Below are positions 11,310 through 22,785 of a stretch of 64,000 nt of DNA, one piece after another (position 1 is the first letter of the stretch; the number at the start of each line of letters is the position of its first letter). The position numbers and the translations under genes are program-made. This stretch comes from Bathynomus jamesi. Taxonomy: Eukaryota; Arthropoda; Malacostraca; Isopoda; Cirolanidae. The stretch covers positions 97,501-161,500 of the forward strand of contig JAJOZX010002361.1 in the NCBI GenBank assembly GCA_023014485.1. The letters run 5' to 3'. Below the pieces are notes generated by a model. It searched no databases, was not told the origin of the DNA, and was given only the letters and a program-made list of their open reading frames with translations.

Positions 11310-11720
11310 GGTTATTTTATGCAGGAAGGAGGGGCCAAGGGCGAATGCCCGCAAAAGCGCCCTCCCCATAAAACAGGAGTTTTCAACCTTTCGTCTACTG
11401 CGTACCGCTTTTACATTGTAGGTGCTACCCACGTACCCCCTGAAAGGGTGAATTCATAGAAAATACAAGAATGAGTTCAGTTATATTGTATTAATGTTCA
11501 TAACTCTACAAATATGATAAAAATGACATATGCGTACCTTCTGGTAAATCCCAGGCGTACCCCAGGTTGAAACCCCTGCACATAGAAGAAGAAGAAGAGA
11601 GCCAAAATCAAGGTCCAGGGTTTTCGAGATGCCTAGACGCACTGCGTTTGAAAGATTGGAGGTTATAGACAAGGGGAAAGATGGAGTGAGGAAGAATGTT
11701 CCAGAGTATTTGGTTGTTGT
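11310..11720 (-). pseudogene. 3' end of jockey-like LINE (family J), split by a hAT MITE
   Basis: On the minus strand this matches the end of the LINE at 28.3-30.7 kb: last codons reading CLGISKTLDLDFGS, a CTTCTTCTTCT run, then GCATTCGCCCTTGGCCCCTCC. It is a truncated 3' fragment. The hAT MITE at 11374-11578 interrupts the 3' UTR. Confidence 0.7.
11374..11578. mobile_element. non-autonomous hAT element
   Basis: 205 bp beginning CAGGAGTTTTCAACC and ending GGTTGAAACCCCTG (reversed: CAGGGGTTTCAACC). The flanking 8-mers CCCATAAA and CACATAGA agree at 6 of 8 positions, consistent with an aged hAT duplication. It interrupts the LINE tail; the LINE copy at 30.6 kb shows the uninterrupted arrangement. 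Confidence 0.7.
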
Positions 11721-11788
11721 AAGAAAGGTTGTTTTCTGTACAACCCTGCAGGACGCATTTTTCAGACTAGTTAGTAATTAGCGAGTGG

Positions 11789-11990
11789 TACGTCGTAACC
11801 AAGTCGCAGCACCGCTTTCCGTTAGATCAGCGAGATTAAGCGACGTTGCATCTGTTCAGTAGGTGAATGGGGGACCGTCTTCTGCATTCAAATGATAAAG
11901 AGACCCGTAGATGGTTCGAATCCCACGTAAAGCTATAGATCCCCTTCATTATATGACCCTTGCCATTACGAAGGATTTTAAACAACCTAG
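11789..11990 (+). repeat. 5S rRNA-derived SINE (copy 2, best head)
   Basis: Positions about 11789-11881 follow the layout of 5S rRNA: a GGTACGTCGTAACC-like 5' part, ACCGCTTTCCGTTAGATCAG, then GATTAAGCGACGT (A-box equivalent) and GTGAATGGGGGACCGTCT (C-box equivalent). A second module has ATGGTTCGAATCCCACGTAA, a tRNA-like B box, then a tail with ATCCCCTTCATTATATGACC. Related copies are at 2.3, 23.7 and 35.8 kb. It is not a 5S gene because the 3' third of 5S is absent. Confidence 0.7.
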
Positions 11991-11999
11991 GACATTATT

Positions 12000-12528
12000 A
12001 TAATTATTATTATTATTATGTTAGCGTGGGAATTTTTAAATGGGTGACAGTGCCGCAAAATCTCACGTATAAGAACTGGGCATATAATTTATGTGAGAAA
12101 TAAATTGGATTAATATGATAATTTACAGGACATTTCTTCGAATTAGAAGGATTATGAAGAGTTATTTTCATTTTTAATTAAGTTTAATTATAAATGAGTT
12201 TAAATATTAAATTTGAAGGTTAACTTTCTTTATAGAATTAAGCTTTTTACGTGTTTTTTATATCGTTCCATCGCGTGTCTGATTCTGATTGTCTCTTTGT
12301 CATGTCTGTCTGATTATCACGTTTTATCACAGCCGGTTATAATGGAGTTTAAATTTAGTCATATCGTAAGTTGCGCATGCGTGACTTAACCTGTCTTGTG
12401 GCTATAACATATTTAATATAATTTAATATCATTACAATACCCTCAAAGTTTGGTGAGTTTTTACAAGTGTACATTACAGGCTTTGTAAATCAATCAAAAA
12501 CAATCGGAAACACGGAGTTTTAATATAT
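12000..12528. other. no gene recognised
   Basis: AT-rich, with a short ATT trinucleotide run near 12000-12017. No supported gene. Confidence 0.4.
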
Positions 12529-12572
12529 AACCTAACATAACATAACCTAACCTAACCTACCCTAACCTAACA
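12529..12572. repeat. interstitial CCTAA telomere-like run
   Basis: Imperfect CCTAA units, the complement of the TTAGG arthropod telomere motif. Confidence 0.6.
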
Positions 12573-12739
12573 GATCAGGAACATTACCAAAATGGTAAAC
12601 TTTTACAAGTCTGTAATGTACTCTTGTAAACAAATACCCAAAGTTTTGGCTTAATTCTCTACAGTTTACTGCATTATTATTATTATACAATATAATGAAT
12701 ATATCCTATTATTTACATTAAAGCAATTGCTTTGATTTC

Positions 12740-13130
12740 TTGCCTTTCTAAAGTTTTTCAATCTATTTTTAATAGAAAGATTCTTAAACATCTCTCTACT
12801 CAAAATCTTCTTTCAGATCGTCAGTATGGTTTCCACAAAGGACGCTCTACTGGCGATCTTCTTACATAGCTCTCTGACTCTTGATCATCCTCATGATCAA
12901 GAGTTAATTTATGAATGTTAACCCACGAATGATAGGTTTTGTTACTTACTTAACCCCTTATTCTCTTCTTTTAACCCCCTACTCTCTTCTTTCTCTCGGG
13001 CTAACCTTAGAGTGGATCTTAGGGTCTTTGTTAGCCTTAGCTTCTGTAGATCTGTAAATCCTCCTTTCGTGATTTTGGTGAAACCTTTGGTATTGCGCTT
13101 GACATATCGAAAGCTTTTGATTACGGTTAG
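12740..13130 (+). pseudogene. LINE family J reverse-transcriptase scrap
   Basis: 12740-12890 encodes FNRKILKHLS-type and LLSDRQYGF-type segments matching the LINE at 29.3-29.5 kb. After an unrelated stretch of about 170 bp, 13060-13130 continues with the FRDFGETFGIALDI segment. Stops and the interruption show it is dead. Confidence 0.7.
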
Positions 13131-13139
13131 ATTACCACA

Positions 13140-13765
13140 TGCAAGAAAATTATTATTATTTATGGGAGTAAAACCCCAATGAAAAATTAATTTATTAGAG
13201 CTCTGTTGAAGACCTTAGTATAGGCCTAAAACTTGCGCTCTAACATATCTATTTTAGCTGTGACTTTACTCCCGCAATTCAATTTCTCGTAACTGAGAAA
13301 ATTCATTTGGCCTAATTATTTATAATGATTTATATGTCCCATACAACCTTTTTCAAATTGTTACAAAAAACGCGCGGGCAACTTAGGTACAAAAATAAAG
13401 TGTTCACTATATATTTAACTATACTGTGTTCCTTATGTTTTCTTCAGTTAATTCCTTACGTAGAAATGATTATGGGTTGGCATTCCTGTTTCATAAGTTT
13501 TGGCAAGATCAGACATTTGGTTTAACCTTTCCAGGATTATCTTTCAATGCTAGAAAAGTATTTGAAAGGTGCAGAAATAGAATTTTGAGTTCGTTTATGA
13601 CTGGATAACGTTAATTATCGTAGCTATTTGGTGGTTTTGCTCCGAAAAGTTGCCATGTACAAAAATATTCAAGATTGGTAACACTTAAGGGAGTAGTAGT
13701 ATGCGGGTGAAACATGATTAACACTCAGTTTTACCATAAAATAAATATATTTTAATATTGTGTAT
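13140..13765. other. no gene recognised
   Basis: Only short unsupported frames; no repeat termini identified. Confidence 0.4.
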
Positions 13766-13972
13766 ACATTTTCGGGAAAACGTTCGCCTAGAATAAAATT
13801 TCTAAAAAACGTAAAAAATTACTAACACGTGATAATATGTTTTTCTTTCAATATATTATATTTTTGGACAGAAATGAAATTTCAAAAATAAAGCCCAATC
13901 AATTTAACAATTACTAATTTTTATGCTTTTTACAAATTTTAGGTGTATACGCTAACTTTTTCCGAAGCAGAA
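13766..13972. repeat. MITE family with GTTTCGGAAAAAGTTCGCC ends (copy 1)
   Basis: An imperfect inverted repeat, starting near TTTTCGGGAAAACGTTCGCC and ending near CGCTAACTTTTTCCGAAGC, with an internal TAAAAAATTACTAA segment. The same layout recurs at 16681-17601, 18217-18405 and 26716-26919. Non-coding. Confidence 0.6.
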
Positions 13973-13994
13973 TACACGAAGGTTTTATATAGGA

Positions 13995-13998
<4 letters not shown>

Positions 13999-14063
<65 letters not shown>

Positions 14064-14088
14064 TCAATATATATATATATATATATAT
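13999..14088. repeat. (TA)n microsatellite
   Basis: Two TA tracts separated by a short CATTCA interruption. Confidence 0.95.
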
Positions 14089-14089
14089 C

Positions 14090-15527
14090 AGTGGCGTGCG
14101 GTGAGTACGTTTACAGGGTAAGCGGTATTGTGTGCGAACACGCACTACATGTACAAATTGTATATATTATATAATTATAGTAGCTAATGATAAACTTCAT
14201 AACTGGCTAGTGGGTATGTACTGTAAACTATTCTGAACAGAATGTAATCAACAGTATGTGTGTTGTTTTGGACCCCTTTCAAATCACCAGAATACATAAT
14301 GCACGATTTTTTTTTTTTTTTTTGGCATTTTCTAAGAAACTATGAGTAATTTTTCCAAGTTCAGTAATGCATTACACTTCCTCACCACCGGTAATAATTC
14401 ACTTGGGATTTAGTGTTCTTAAATTAAGCTTAGTCTTTATTTTCCAATATATATATATATATATTTGTTCGTTTTAAATGTAAAGGTTGTTTGCAACTAA
14501 TTTTTCAGAAAACTCAATTTAGTCAGTAATTGCTTTTGCATTCGAAGTTGTTGAAACTGAAATAGCTTAAGTAGAAATAATTGCATCTTTAGCTCATTTG
14601 CTCAAATGAAACTTTAAAAATTCTGAAGTAAATTTAAAGCATTTGAATGTGAAAATTTCAGTTTAGAAACTTCGAACGCAGTTTAAGCTATTGAAGCGTC
14701 ATATAAATCCAATTGAGAGCAAATGTTCCAAACGAGGCAACGACGATTTAAAGTTAAATGTACGTAATTTAATGGCTGTTGGTCCTTAAAGACAAACCGG
14801 AGGGAATTCGATTGGCATAGATCCACCCTCCATTTTACCTTCCTATCAATCCTCTTTATCTTCTCTTTTTAAGCAAGATTTAGTAGGAGTTCCCACGAGG
14901 GGTGCAAATCCTACGGTAACAAATACTGCCGCTTTTCTCTCCCAGCAGAAACCAATGTCATTAAATCCTAAGGATGCTCTCTTTAACAATGGCTTCTTTA
15001 ATCTCTCTAAGCCAACACCTTGAACCTATTGAGTTCTTGAAGCCGTTCTTAATGGCAAATAAGACTCCGAGATGCATTCGACTCAATTAAGATCGCCTTT
15101 GTTCTATCGATGAATTACCCATCGTTCCCGATTCAGAGGAAGACGTGAGTGAGACACGGAGCTTCTCCGCACTAAAGAGCCCGGGTCTATATAAATGCTA
15201 GAGGTTTCCAGTTTTTTTCTTGGCCCCGCCTCCTTTCATCAGCGCCAAATAGATAACAATGCTCAGTCAGCTATTTCATACTTATTTCTGCATGGCTCGC
15301 GTTTAAAGTTCATTATTGTTTTAATTCATTTGCTAATATATTTTAGTATAAAGCTATCAGCGTGTTATATTTAGCTCGAGCGAGATTTGAGCCGAGAATG
15401 CATAGTCTGGTTATCTGATGCATGAATGATAGATTGATTTAGGGTATATTAGCCTTATCTTAACAAGTTAGATCGCGCTGAAACTTCGAAGACAAAACCA
15501 GCGAAAATTAAATCCTGTATTATGTAA
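14090..15527. other. mostly unannotated; small inverted repeat
   Basis: About 14537-14566 (GCATTCGAAGTTGTTGAAAC) and 14650-14683 are inverted copies, perhaps a small MITE. 14800-15250 is less AT-rich than its surroundings but has no sustained frame. I recognise no gene. Confidence 0.35.
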
Positions 15528-15528
15528 C

Positions 15529-15685
<157 letters not shown>

Positions 15686-15689
15686 TGGA

Positions 15690-16175
15690 GGAATTTAAAT
15701 TCATATATAAATTTTATATTATTTAATAAAATATTATGACATTATAACCTTAATTTTATCGAAATTTATTAATGTAATTTGTGCCAAAATCAGTCATTAC
15801 GAAGATACGTTATTTTAATGATGATGATTACATGGAAGACATTACCTTTTCATGAAAATAGTGTTCTGTAACGAGACTTTGATGTGGATAAGCAACGTCT
15901 AAAATGAAAGTAACATTTAGGTGATTATTTTATCCATCAATTGCTAAACCAATCTTCAGAAATTTTGTCCCCAATCAAACCACACTTAAAATATAATCAT
16001 ATGTTGTTTTAACAACCAATCAAACAGGAAGGAGGTTGCACGGGTTATTTTAACAACTAATATTCTTCAGTATTCTTCATGATCACATATATACAGTTGA
16101 CACTATGTCACTTGGTGTTAAGGTAAAATCACCCAGCTAAAAAGTAAAATTTTCTATCCAACTTAGTCCTCACCT

Positions 16176-16216
<41 letters not shown>

Positions 16217-16546
16217 ATATATATATATATATATATATATCCACTGCACCTTGATCCTACTGCAAGCAGTTAGGTGATTATCAGATGAATTATAGAGCAG
16301 AGGTCATCATGCAACAAACGTCAAAAAAATTAATAAAATATTTGGTACACTTTGGTTGACGTTATTCTCTTGACGTGATATTTAATCGACAAATTATTGT
16401 AGACTAAATTAGGATCAGGCTTACGTTACATTAAGCTAACTTAGTGTTTTAGTGTCGATAGATATCCCGCATTGACCAAATGGATAAAAGAAATGTGTGT
16501 TTATTCTCTAAAGTTTTATACTATATATTTATTATTATTATTATTA

Positions 16547-16580
<34 letters not shown>

Positions 16581-16680
16581 TAGGTACATAATACGACCTT
16601 CATTAGGGAAGGGTTTCAACCACATGCGTAGGATTTAACAAAGAACACTGCCCAGCTAGAACAGGTTAGTTTATTAAATG
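15690..16680. other. no gene; TA and TTA microsatellites
   Basis: Contains a (TA)n tract around 16183-16241 and a (TTA)n tract around 16529-16581. Otherwise AT-rich without supported features. Confidence 0.5.
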
Positions 16681-16771
16681 TACAATTTCGAAAGAAAATT
16701 CGACCAGAAACATACAATTTCTAGAAACCATAAAAAATTACTAATTAGTGTTGTGCATTAATAAATATATA

Positions 16772-17484
16772 TAGGGTGTCCATAAATGATTACCCTGATT
16801 AAAGCATGCTATAACTTTTAAATAAACACTCGTATTCAAACACAGTTTTAATCATAAGTAGATAAACATACAAAGTTTTGATACATAGTTAATGAACGTA
16901 AGCTTCTACATGTGCACCCCTAGTGGCACGTAAAATGTCTAAACGGTATTCACACTCACGCCACATATTTTCCAACATTTGTGGGTTAACTGTTGCAATT
17001 GCATCCGTAATGCGTTCTCGCAATGTCCTGATATCTGGAACAACTGTTACATAAACCAAATCTTTAACATGACCCCAGAGAAAGAAATCCAGCGGGGTAA
17101 TGTCTGGTGATCTTGGGGGCCATGGGATTGGCCCGTCGCTGTCAATCCATCGATTTGGAAATGTTGCGTCGAGAGTTTCACGAACAACATGCGTCCAATG
17201 AGGGGGTGCCCCATCTTGTTGGAAGATGACAGTTGGTTGCCTGTCCTGCAGCTGGGGGATGGCGTAATTGATGAGCATATCCAGGTACACAGTTGCGGAA
17301 ACAGACATTTTACAACATTTTACGTGCCACTAGGGGTGCACATGTGGAAGCTTATTAAGTTCATTAACTATGTATCAAAACTTTGTATGTTTATCTACTT
17401 ATGATTAAAACTGTGTTTGAATACGAGTGTTTATTTAAAAGTTATAGCATGCTTTAATCAGGGTAATCATTTATGGACACCCTG
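16772..17484 (-). mobile_element. internally deleted mariner-like element
   Basis: Long inverted termini of roughly 170 bp begin TAGGGTGTCCATAAATGATT and, reversed, CAGGGTGTCCATAAATGATT, with TA at both edges. It carries the transposase fragment at 16889-17308 on the minus strand. At 713 bp it is about half of an autonomous element's length. Confidence 0.85.
16889..17308 (-). pseudogene. mariner-like transposase, C-terminal half
   Basis: The 139-residue frame has VIFQQDGAPPHWTHVV, containing the second catalytic Asp of the DDE/D triad, and PPRSPDITPLDFFLWGHVKD, containing the third acidic position. The DNA-binding half and the first catalytic Asp are deleted, so it cannot be an active transposase, though this stretch has no internal stop. 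The initial Met is simply the first in frame next to the deletion. Confidence 0.85.
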
Positions 17485-17831
17485 TATTACTATATATTAC
17501 TTTCACCAAAAATAATAAAATATTCAAAGAAAAGCACAATTTTCACCAATTAATAATTTTTTAAGCTTTTCTAGGTGAACTTTTTTTTTACCGAAACTGT
17601 ATATAAAAAAGCACTGTGGTATGTTCCAACGACTAAAATAAAGGTTGCCTAAAGGACATTTTCCTTGGGGAAGAATGTCACAAAAGTAGCTGACTTACAA
17701 ATGTTGCGTTTCATTCTTTTATCTTTCGTACGTCCAGATTAATGGACAAATGCTACTGAAATGATGTCAAATGATCAACCCTTTCCCATTTTATAAAACG
17801 TCTGCTAAAAACGTTTACTAGACATTTTGTA

Positions 17832-17935
17832 CAGGGTGAGCGAAAAGTCCCTGTGCACCTGCAAGAAGTGTAGTGAACCTGTACCTGCACTGTGTTGGAA
17901 GTGGACAGGTGCACAGGGACTTTTCGCTCACCCTG
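17832..17935. repeat. 104-bp TA-target MITE
   Basis: Inverted termini CAGGGTGAGCGAAAAGTCCC on both ends, flanked by TA. Almost the whole element is terminal repeat; non-coding. Confidence 0.85.
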
Positions 17936-17937
17936 TA

Positions 17938-18216
17938 TATACATCTTAACGTACGTCCTACGTTGCTACAAAACGTTTACCTCTAAGAAGGTTTTCTTTT
18001 AGTTCGAATCTCCCCAAATTCGCTGGTTTATAAAACGTGCAAGTTTACCAAATTCACAGTTTAAATTCGAGGCGCCATCTAGTGGAGGTTATGTCAGTTA
18101 AGTTCCTTTTCAGTTCATCTTAATTTATAGAGTATTATTACACGCATTTTAACTACTAATAAATTTTTTAGATTTTTATGAACGCAAAACAAATATACCA
18201 TAGACGTATCACGTTC
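17938..18216. other. no gene recognised
   Basis: Short unsupported frames only. Confidence 0.4.
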
Positions 18217-18405
18217 AGTTTCAGAAAAAGGTTCGCCGAGAAACATATAATTTGTAAAAGCCATAAAAAATACTAATTAGGTAATATTCTGTTTTTCTCT
18301 GGATATTTTAGTGACAGTAAAAATCCCCAACAGTAAACCCAATAGTTACTGATTAGTAATAATTTTGCTTTTTAGAATTTTTAGGTTTTAGAGTCCTTAC
18401 GTTTA
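18217..18405. repeat. MITE family copy 3
   Basis: Begins CAGTTTCAGAAAAAGGTTCGCC, with internal AATTTGTAAAAGCCATAAAA and a diverged right end. Same family as 13766 and 26716. Confidence 0.55.
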
Positions 18406-19111
18406 GTCCTAAGTGAAAAATCTCGCATATTAATTATTGAGGACGAGAACAAATTCTACGATAACCATGAAACAACGTAGAAGTAATCGAATCCCAGCAT
18501 TTAATAAAGAAGCTCATTCCTCTAACGTGGGGGTGAGTATGCCCCAAGGGTCACCTGAGCCAGAGCAGAAACAGAAATTCAACTCAACCCAGGAGCCAGC
18601 AGTCAGGAGCAAACCAGCGCTACACCGCTCGGAGTCCGCCATCGTAAGCACTGACCTATCGGGCGCCCACCTTTTAAAAACTATTTAAAAATAGTAAATT
18701 TGTATTTTCAAAACCTACTTCATCTGACGTTTCATGAGACTATACTCTCCGTCATACGTGTGACTGTGTGAGTATGTTTATTTTACGATCACGAATCAAA
18801 AGTTATATATTTATATTATTTTGAACAAACCAATATTCTTCGATAATTTTGAAGCGATTTATTTACACATATATACACATATATTTACACATATATTCGG
18901 TATTTAATTTTTTTTTTTTTTAAATAGTAAGTATTCAGCAAAACTATTCTTTTTGACCGCTGCGATACGTTGCTTACTCGGTTTAAGAGTGTCGGCAACA
19001 ATAATACCTAAATCTTTCTCTTCCGTAACACTCGTTAGTGTCTTGTCGCGCATAAAATACTTTTCTTTAACGTTGTTTCTACCGATATGCAACGTTTTAC
19101 ATTTATCTATA

Positions 19112-19564
19112 CTAGTACAGTTCCCGTCACTTCGCTGACGGTTAGACAGGCTAAACTACAAAAAAAGAACCCAGCCGTGAAAATTTTGGGCTTCACATTG
19201 TGTCAACATTTCTGAATCTGGTATCTCCCAAAACCTCCTCACCCCCATTCAACTTGGGGGCTAACCCCCTCCCCCATTACCCCCACCCCTCCCCATTACC
19301 ACACCAATCCCCCATTACCCCCACCACCACCCTTCCCCCCACCCACACCCTTCCTCCAACCCCCACCCTTCCCCCGTTGCTTAACTACAGAAAAGAACAC
19401 AGTCATGAAAATCTTGAGCTTCACATTGCCGCCCGTAATACAATTTCTGAATTTTTTTTACAATTTCTGAATTTTTTTCTCACAATTTTTTCTAACAATT
19501 TCTGAAAGTGTGACGGACAGACAGACGGACAGACGGACAGACAGCTCTCTTATTATAGTATAGA
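19112..19564 (-). mobile_element. non-autonomous Helitron
   Basis: On the minus strand the 453-bp insert begins TCTATACTATAATAAGAGAG and ends CTAG. A 6-bp stem CCGTCA/TGACGG around a 6-nt loop lies a few bases before the CTAG. The flanks are A at the 5' side and T at the 3' side, with no target duplication. Removing it rejoins the CR1 reading frame exactly (MNFNID followed by KCKTLHIG). All four are Helitron hallmarks. The interior has a C-rich tract and no Rep/helicase. Confidence 0.85.
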
Positions 19565-19704
19565 TTAAAGTTCATTTGTCAAATTTCTGCCCACTCGAGT
19601 AATTTCTTAATATCTTCTTGAATCTGCAAACGTTCTGCCGCTGATTTTGCTCGTCTTCCTAGTTTGGTATCATCCACAAATTTTGAAATTATACTGTTAA
19701 TTCC

Positions 19705-19905
19705 GATCAATTAAAGAAAGCCATCCCCAACCTTCTTTAGTTAGCTTTATAAGGCTAACTAAGGAAAATATAACGACATAACCTAACCAATTGTCAAGGG
19801 CGTACAGTTGACCTAAATATTGATTGGTTAGGTCGTGATATTTTGGTTAGTTAGCCTTATAAAGCTAACTAAAGAAAGCTGGGGGTGGCTTTCTTTCATT
19901 GATCC
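19705..19905. repeat. 201-bp hairpin MITE with about 9-bp target duplication (Mutator-like?)
   Basis: Inverted arms run GATCAATTAAAGAAAGCC...CTTTAGTTAGC and back, around a core with CCTAACC and GATTGGTTAGG. The flanks carry GTTAATTCC at 19696-19704 and 19906-19914. A 9-bp duplication suggests the Mutator superfamily. It interrupts the CR1 reverse transcriptase next to motif C. The related copy is at 22786-22968. Confidence 0.7.
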
Positions 19906-21616
19906 GTTAATTCCTATGTCGATGTCACTGATATAGCTAATAAAAAGAACTGGTTCCGCGACTGATCCCTGAGTCACGCCTCTAGTTACACTTTTCCAGT
20001 CAGACGCTTTCCCATTAATGATCACTCTTTGTTTACATCCACTAAGCCAATTTTCAGTCCATTTCAGAACATTACCATCAATTCCTTGAGACTGAAGTTT
20101 AGCTAATAATCATCTCGTATGGGGCACTTTATGAAACTCCTTTTGAAAATCGAAATATATAAACATCTACTGTTTTACTCTCGTATCACTGAAGAAATCG
20201 GACAAATTAGACAAAAACGATATGTCGAAAGCCGTTTTGAAAGTGTTCGATTAATTTATTAATTTCTAAGTGATTAACTATTTTGTCCTGAACGATCGTC
20301 TCCATAAGCTTACCAACTACTGAAATCAGACCATGGGACGATAATTTCCCAGAAGCGATTTGTCCCCTTTTTTTTTAAATATTGGCGTAATGTTTGCGAG
20401 TTTCCAATCAAACGGAACTTCTTCAGACTGTAACACCTTATTAAATATACAGTATGTGAGTGGAGAGACTATTGCGCAGTTCATTTCTTTAAATACCCTA
20501 GGTTAGAGCTTATATGGACCTGGAGTTTTATTAGAATTAATTTTACCTATGGCCGAGAGTACTTCACTTTCACTAATGGTAAAATCGTGAAGCTTTAAAT
20601 GATCATCACTGAGCTTCCGGGAACGAGAATGTTGTTCATATTTTCATTAGTAAACAGGAAAGAGAAGAATTTATTTAAAATTTCCGTCATTTGTAAGTCA
20701 CCGTAAATTTGTTCGTTGTTTTCGCCTGTGAGTGGATCAACAATCAGCGAAGCTACTTTTTCATTCCTAACATAATTATAGAATTCCTTCATATTCAATT
20801 TAATTTGGTTCACTATATACAGCTCATAGTTGTAGTTACTTTTTCTAATAAGTTTTTTGCTTCGCCTTCTCAATGGGTTGTAAGCATTTTCATCGGAGAA
20901 ATTATTTGTTTCTTTAAATTCGAAATACGCGTTCCTTTTTAACGTTAAGCTACTTTTAATTTCAGCATTCCACCATTTAAGCTTAACAGATTTCGCCAGT
21001 CTCCTTTTACGTAATGAGATATTACTTGATTCTGAACGTTTAAAATAATTATGAAAAGAAGTGCATATGCCATTATGATTAATATCATCGTGCGATAGAG
21101 CCTCATCCCAATTATATATCGGTCGAAAGTTGCAGTTTCATGTCAGAAATTTAACTCTTTTAAAATCCAAAATGTATTCCAGGCTCTCCGAATTATGAAC
21201 ATTAGTTTTAATCTAAAACGCTATTTGCTTATGATCACTGGTGGAGAAGTAGTTTCCTACAGAGATATTATCAATAAGTCTGAGTCTGTACTTAAAACTA
21301 AACCTAGAATATTGCGTTCTCTAGTTGGTTCCTTGACCATTTGAAAAAGTGAACTTTCGAGCAAACCCTCGTACAGTCGACGAAAGGAGTTAGCGTAATG
21401 AGCTGCATTAGTTGGCTTGGACAATTTTTGGCCCTTCTTTCTGATTATTATCGTCTTAAGTGAATGAGGAAGCCCAATCAGCTGGATATTCCCAGAGACG
21501 ACGGGAATCATCATTACTGAAAAAAATGTTTCTTCAACAGATTAAAAATTTGTACCATATTTAGGAGCAAATTTATTTGATATTGGTGTCCACATCGAAA
21601 CTACCCAAGTAATGTA

Positions 21617-21708
21617 CAGTGTGTCCCATGCGTCCCTTTACCTCTGAACCTTTTCCTACTAGAATAGGGTGAGGGTAAACGGGGTAAAGGGACTTATGGG
21701 ACACCCTG
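21617..21708. repeat. 92-bp mariner-type MITE
   Basis: Ends CAGTGTGTCCCAT and, reversed, CAGGGTGTCCCAT, with GTCCCTTTACC in inverted orientation internally. TA is present on the left flank and degenerate on the right. Confidence 0.75.
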
Positions 21709-21756
21709 CATATTAACTACTACTACTTGGACGAAGCTTATTTGGGTTAATATGCA

Positions 21757-21806
21757 GCAAATAGCCCCACCTCGAGTTCATAATTTTTGATGTTAGCATT
21801 CGGTAG
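21757..21806. repeat. duplicated segment, partner at 23300-23352
   Basis: The phrase AAATAGCCCCACCTCGAGTT...ATGTTAGCATTCGGTAGTAT occurs at both places with one or two differences, indicating a local duplication or a dispersed repeat boundary. Confidence 0.65.
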
Positions 21807-22399
21807 TATACAGCAATAGAATAAATTTGTTGAAAGCCAGACTCCCCGCAATTCAAAATTAACGAAGTTATTGATTTTTTAAGTTTTAACCATTTTTTTT
21901 GGTTTCGCGACCTGCCAGCAGGCATAAAACATCCTCGCTCTCAGACAATTTTCTGGAAATGTGTGGACGACCAATCACAGTGCACCTTTTTTTAACCAAG
22001 AGTAGGCTATTAAACACTCAAAAACAACCACGCCTTAATGAACCAATGACAGCTAATTAGGAATTTTAAAGAACTTATCAAGTTTTTTCCCCCCGACCGT
22101 TTAGTCACGGAAAAACCTCGGCCTTTGATACAGCTGAGGTCTTTCTTTCTTTTTAAATTTTTGTCGCGTAAACATGTGCAGTGAGATTTGTGAAAGATGT
22201 GACCTAGGCTACGTTGAAGTGTTGGAAATTTTAGGAGACGATTCATGAGCGGTTCACATTTTTCAAGAACATGGTGTCGTTCCCCGTAAGCGAAACTGTC
22301 CAGAGTGTTCCCAGCCCCTTTATTTCCGTAGTGACCGAGACGTTTTCGTGTGTAAACACAAATTTCCAAAAAAAAGCAGAAGAGTTGGGTCACGTTAAG

Positions 22400-22710
22400 A
22401 ATAGCGAACCCATAGGGAGTTAGGTTCGCTATTCTTGACATGGATAATTTTGGGTTCCCTATTCTTAACATGGAGAATTTTGTAAAAACCTATTCTTTAC
22501 ATGAGATATATATAATCCGATTATAAAGCCTCTTATCGTTAGTTACCAAGTTACAAAAAATATGTTTGGAAATATCGTACGTTTGAAACTATCGTACGTA
22601 TCTTATCGTACGTAAAGCGACTTAAAGTTACAGAAAATATGTATAGCGACTTAAAGTTACAGAAAATATGTATAGGCGACTTAAAGTTACAGAAAATATG
22701 TATAGTATGT
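22400..22710. repeat. tandem repeats of about 30 bp, two kinds
   Basis: 22412-22500 holds diverged units around TTCGCTATTCTTGACATGG. 22616-22705 holds three near-identical units of GCGACTTAAAGTTACAGAAA. No coding function is inferred. Confidence 0.75.
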
Positions 22711-22785
22711 CAAGTTGGCAGAAGACAAAAATATGAAGTTCAACGAAGAAAAATAAATATTTCTGAACCTTTTTCGGATCACCTG

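Larger units (their letters stand above)
16681..17601. repeat. MITE (copy 2) split by a mariner element
   Basis: Starts TACAATTTCGAAAGAAAATTCG and ends CCGAAACTGTA, the inverted termini of the family at 13766. The AATTTCTAGAAACC and TAATTTTTTAAGC halves are separated by the mariner derivative at 16772-17484, so that insertion is younger than this element. Confidence 0.65.
18904..21540 (-). pseudogene. CR1-type LINE ORF2, minus strand, with two insertions
   Basis: Read from 21540 downward: endonuclease segments (21257-21514, with LVLSTDSDLLI in the position of the conserved C-terminal endonuclease motif), a connector (20595-20873), reverse-transcriptase pieces including VTRGVTQGSVAEPVLFISYI (about 19950-20000) and KFVDDTKLGRRAK (motif C, here VDD), then MNFNID...KCKTLHIGRNN and LTSVTEEKDLGIIV near 18950-19100. 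It is the same group as the plus-strand CR1 at 53.5-55.4 kb. Multiple frameshifts, the Helitron at 19112 and the hairpin at 19705 inactivate it. Confidence 0.8.

Noticed and set aside
11789..11885. Possible 5S rRNA gene
   Set aside because: Only the promoter-containing part resembles 5S; the 3' third and a T-run terminator are missing, and several copies share a non-5S tail.
18437..18688. Possible small plus-strand gene
   Set aside because: An 83-residue frame with no start context, splice signals, domain or duplicate; not enough to call.
19200..19505. Proline/threonine-rich frame of 101 residues
   Set aside because: It is the C-rich interior of the Helitron.
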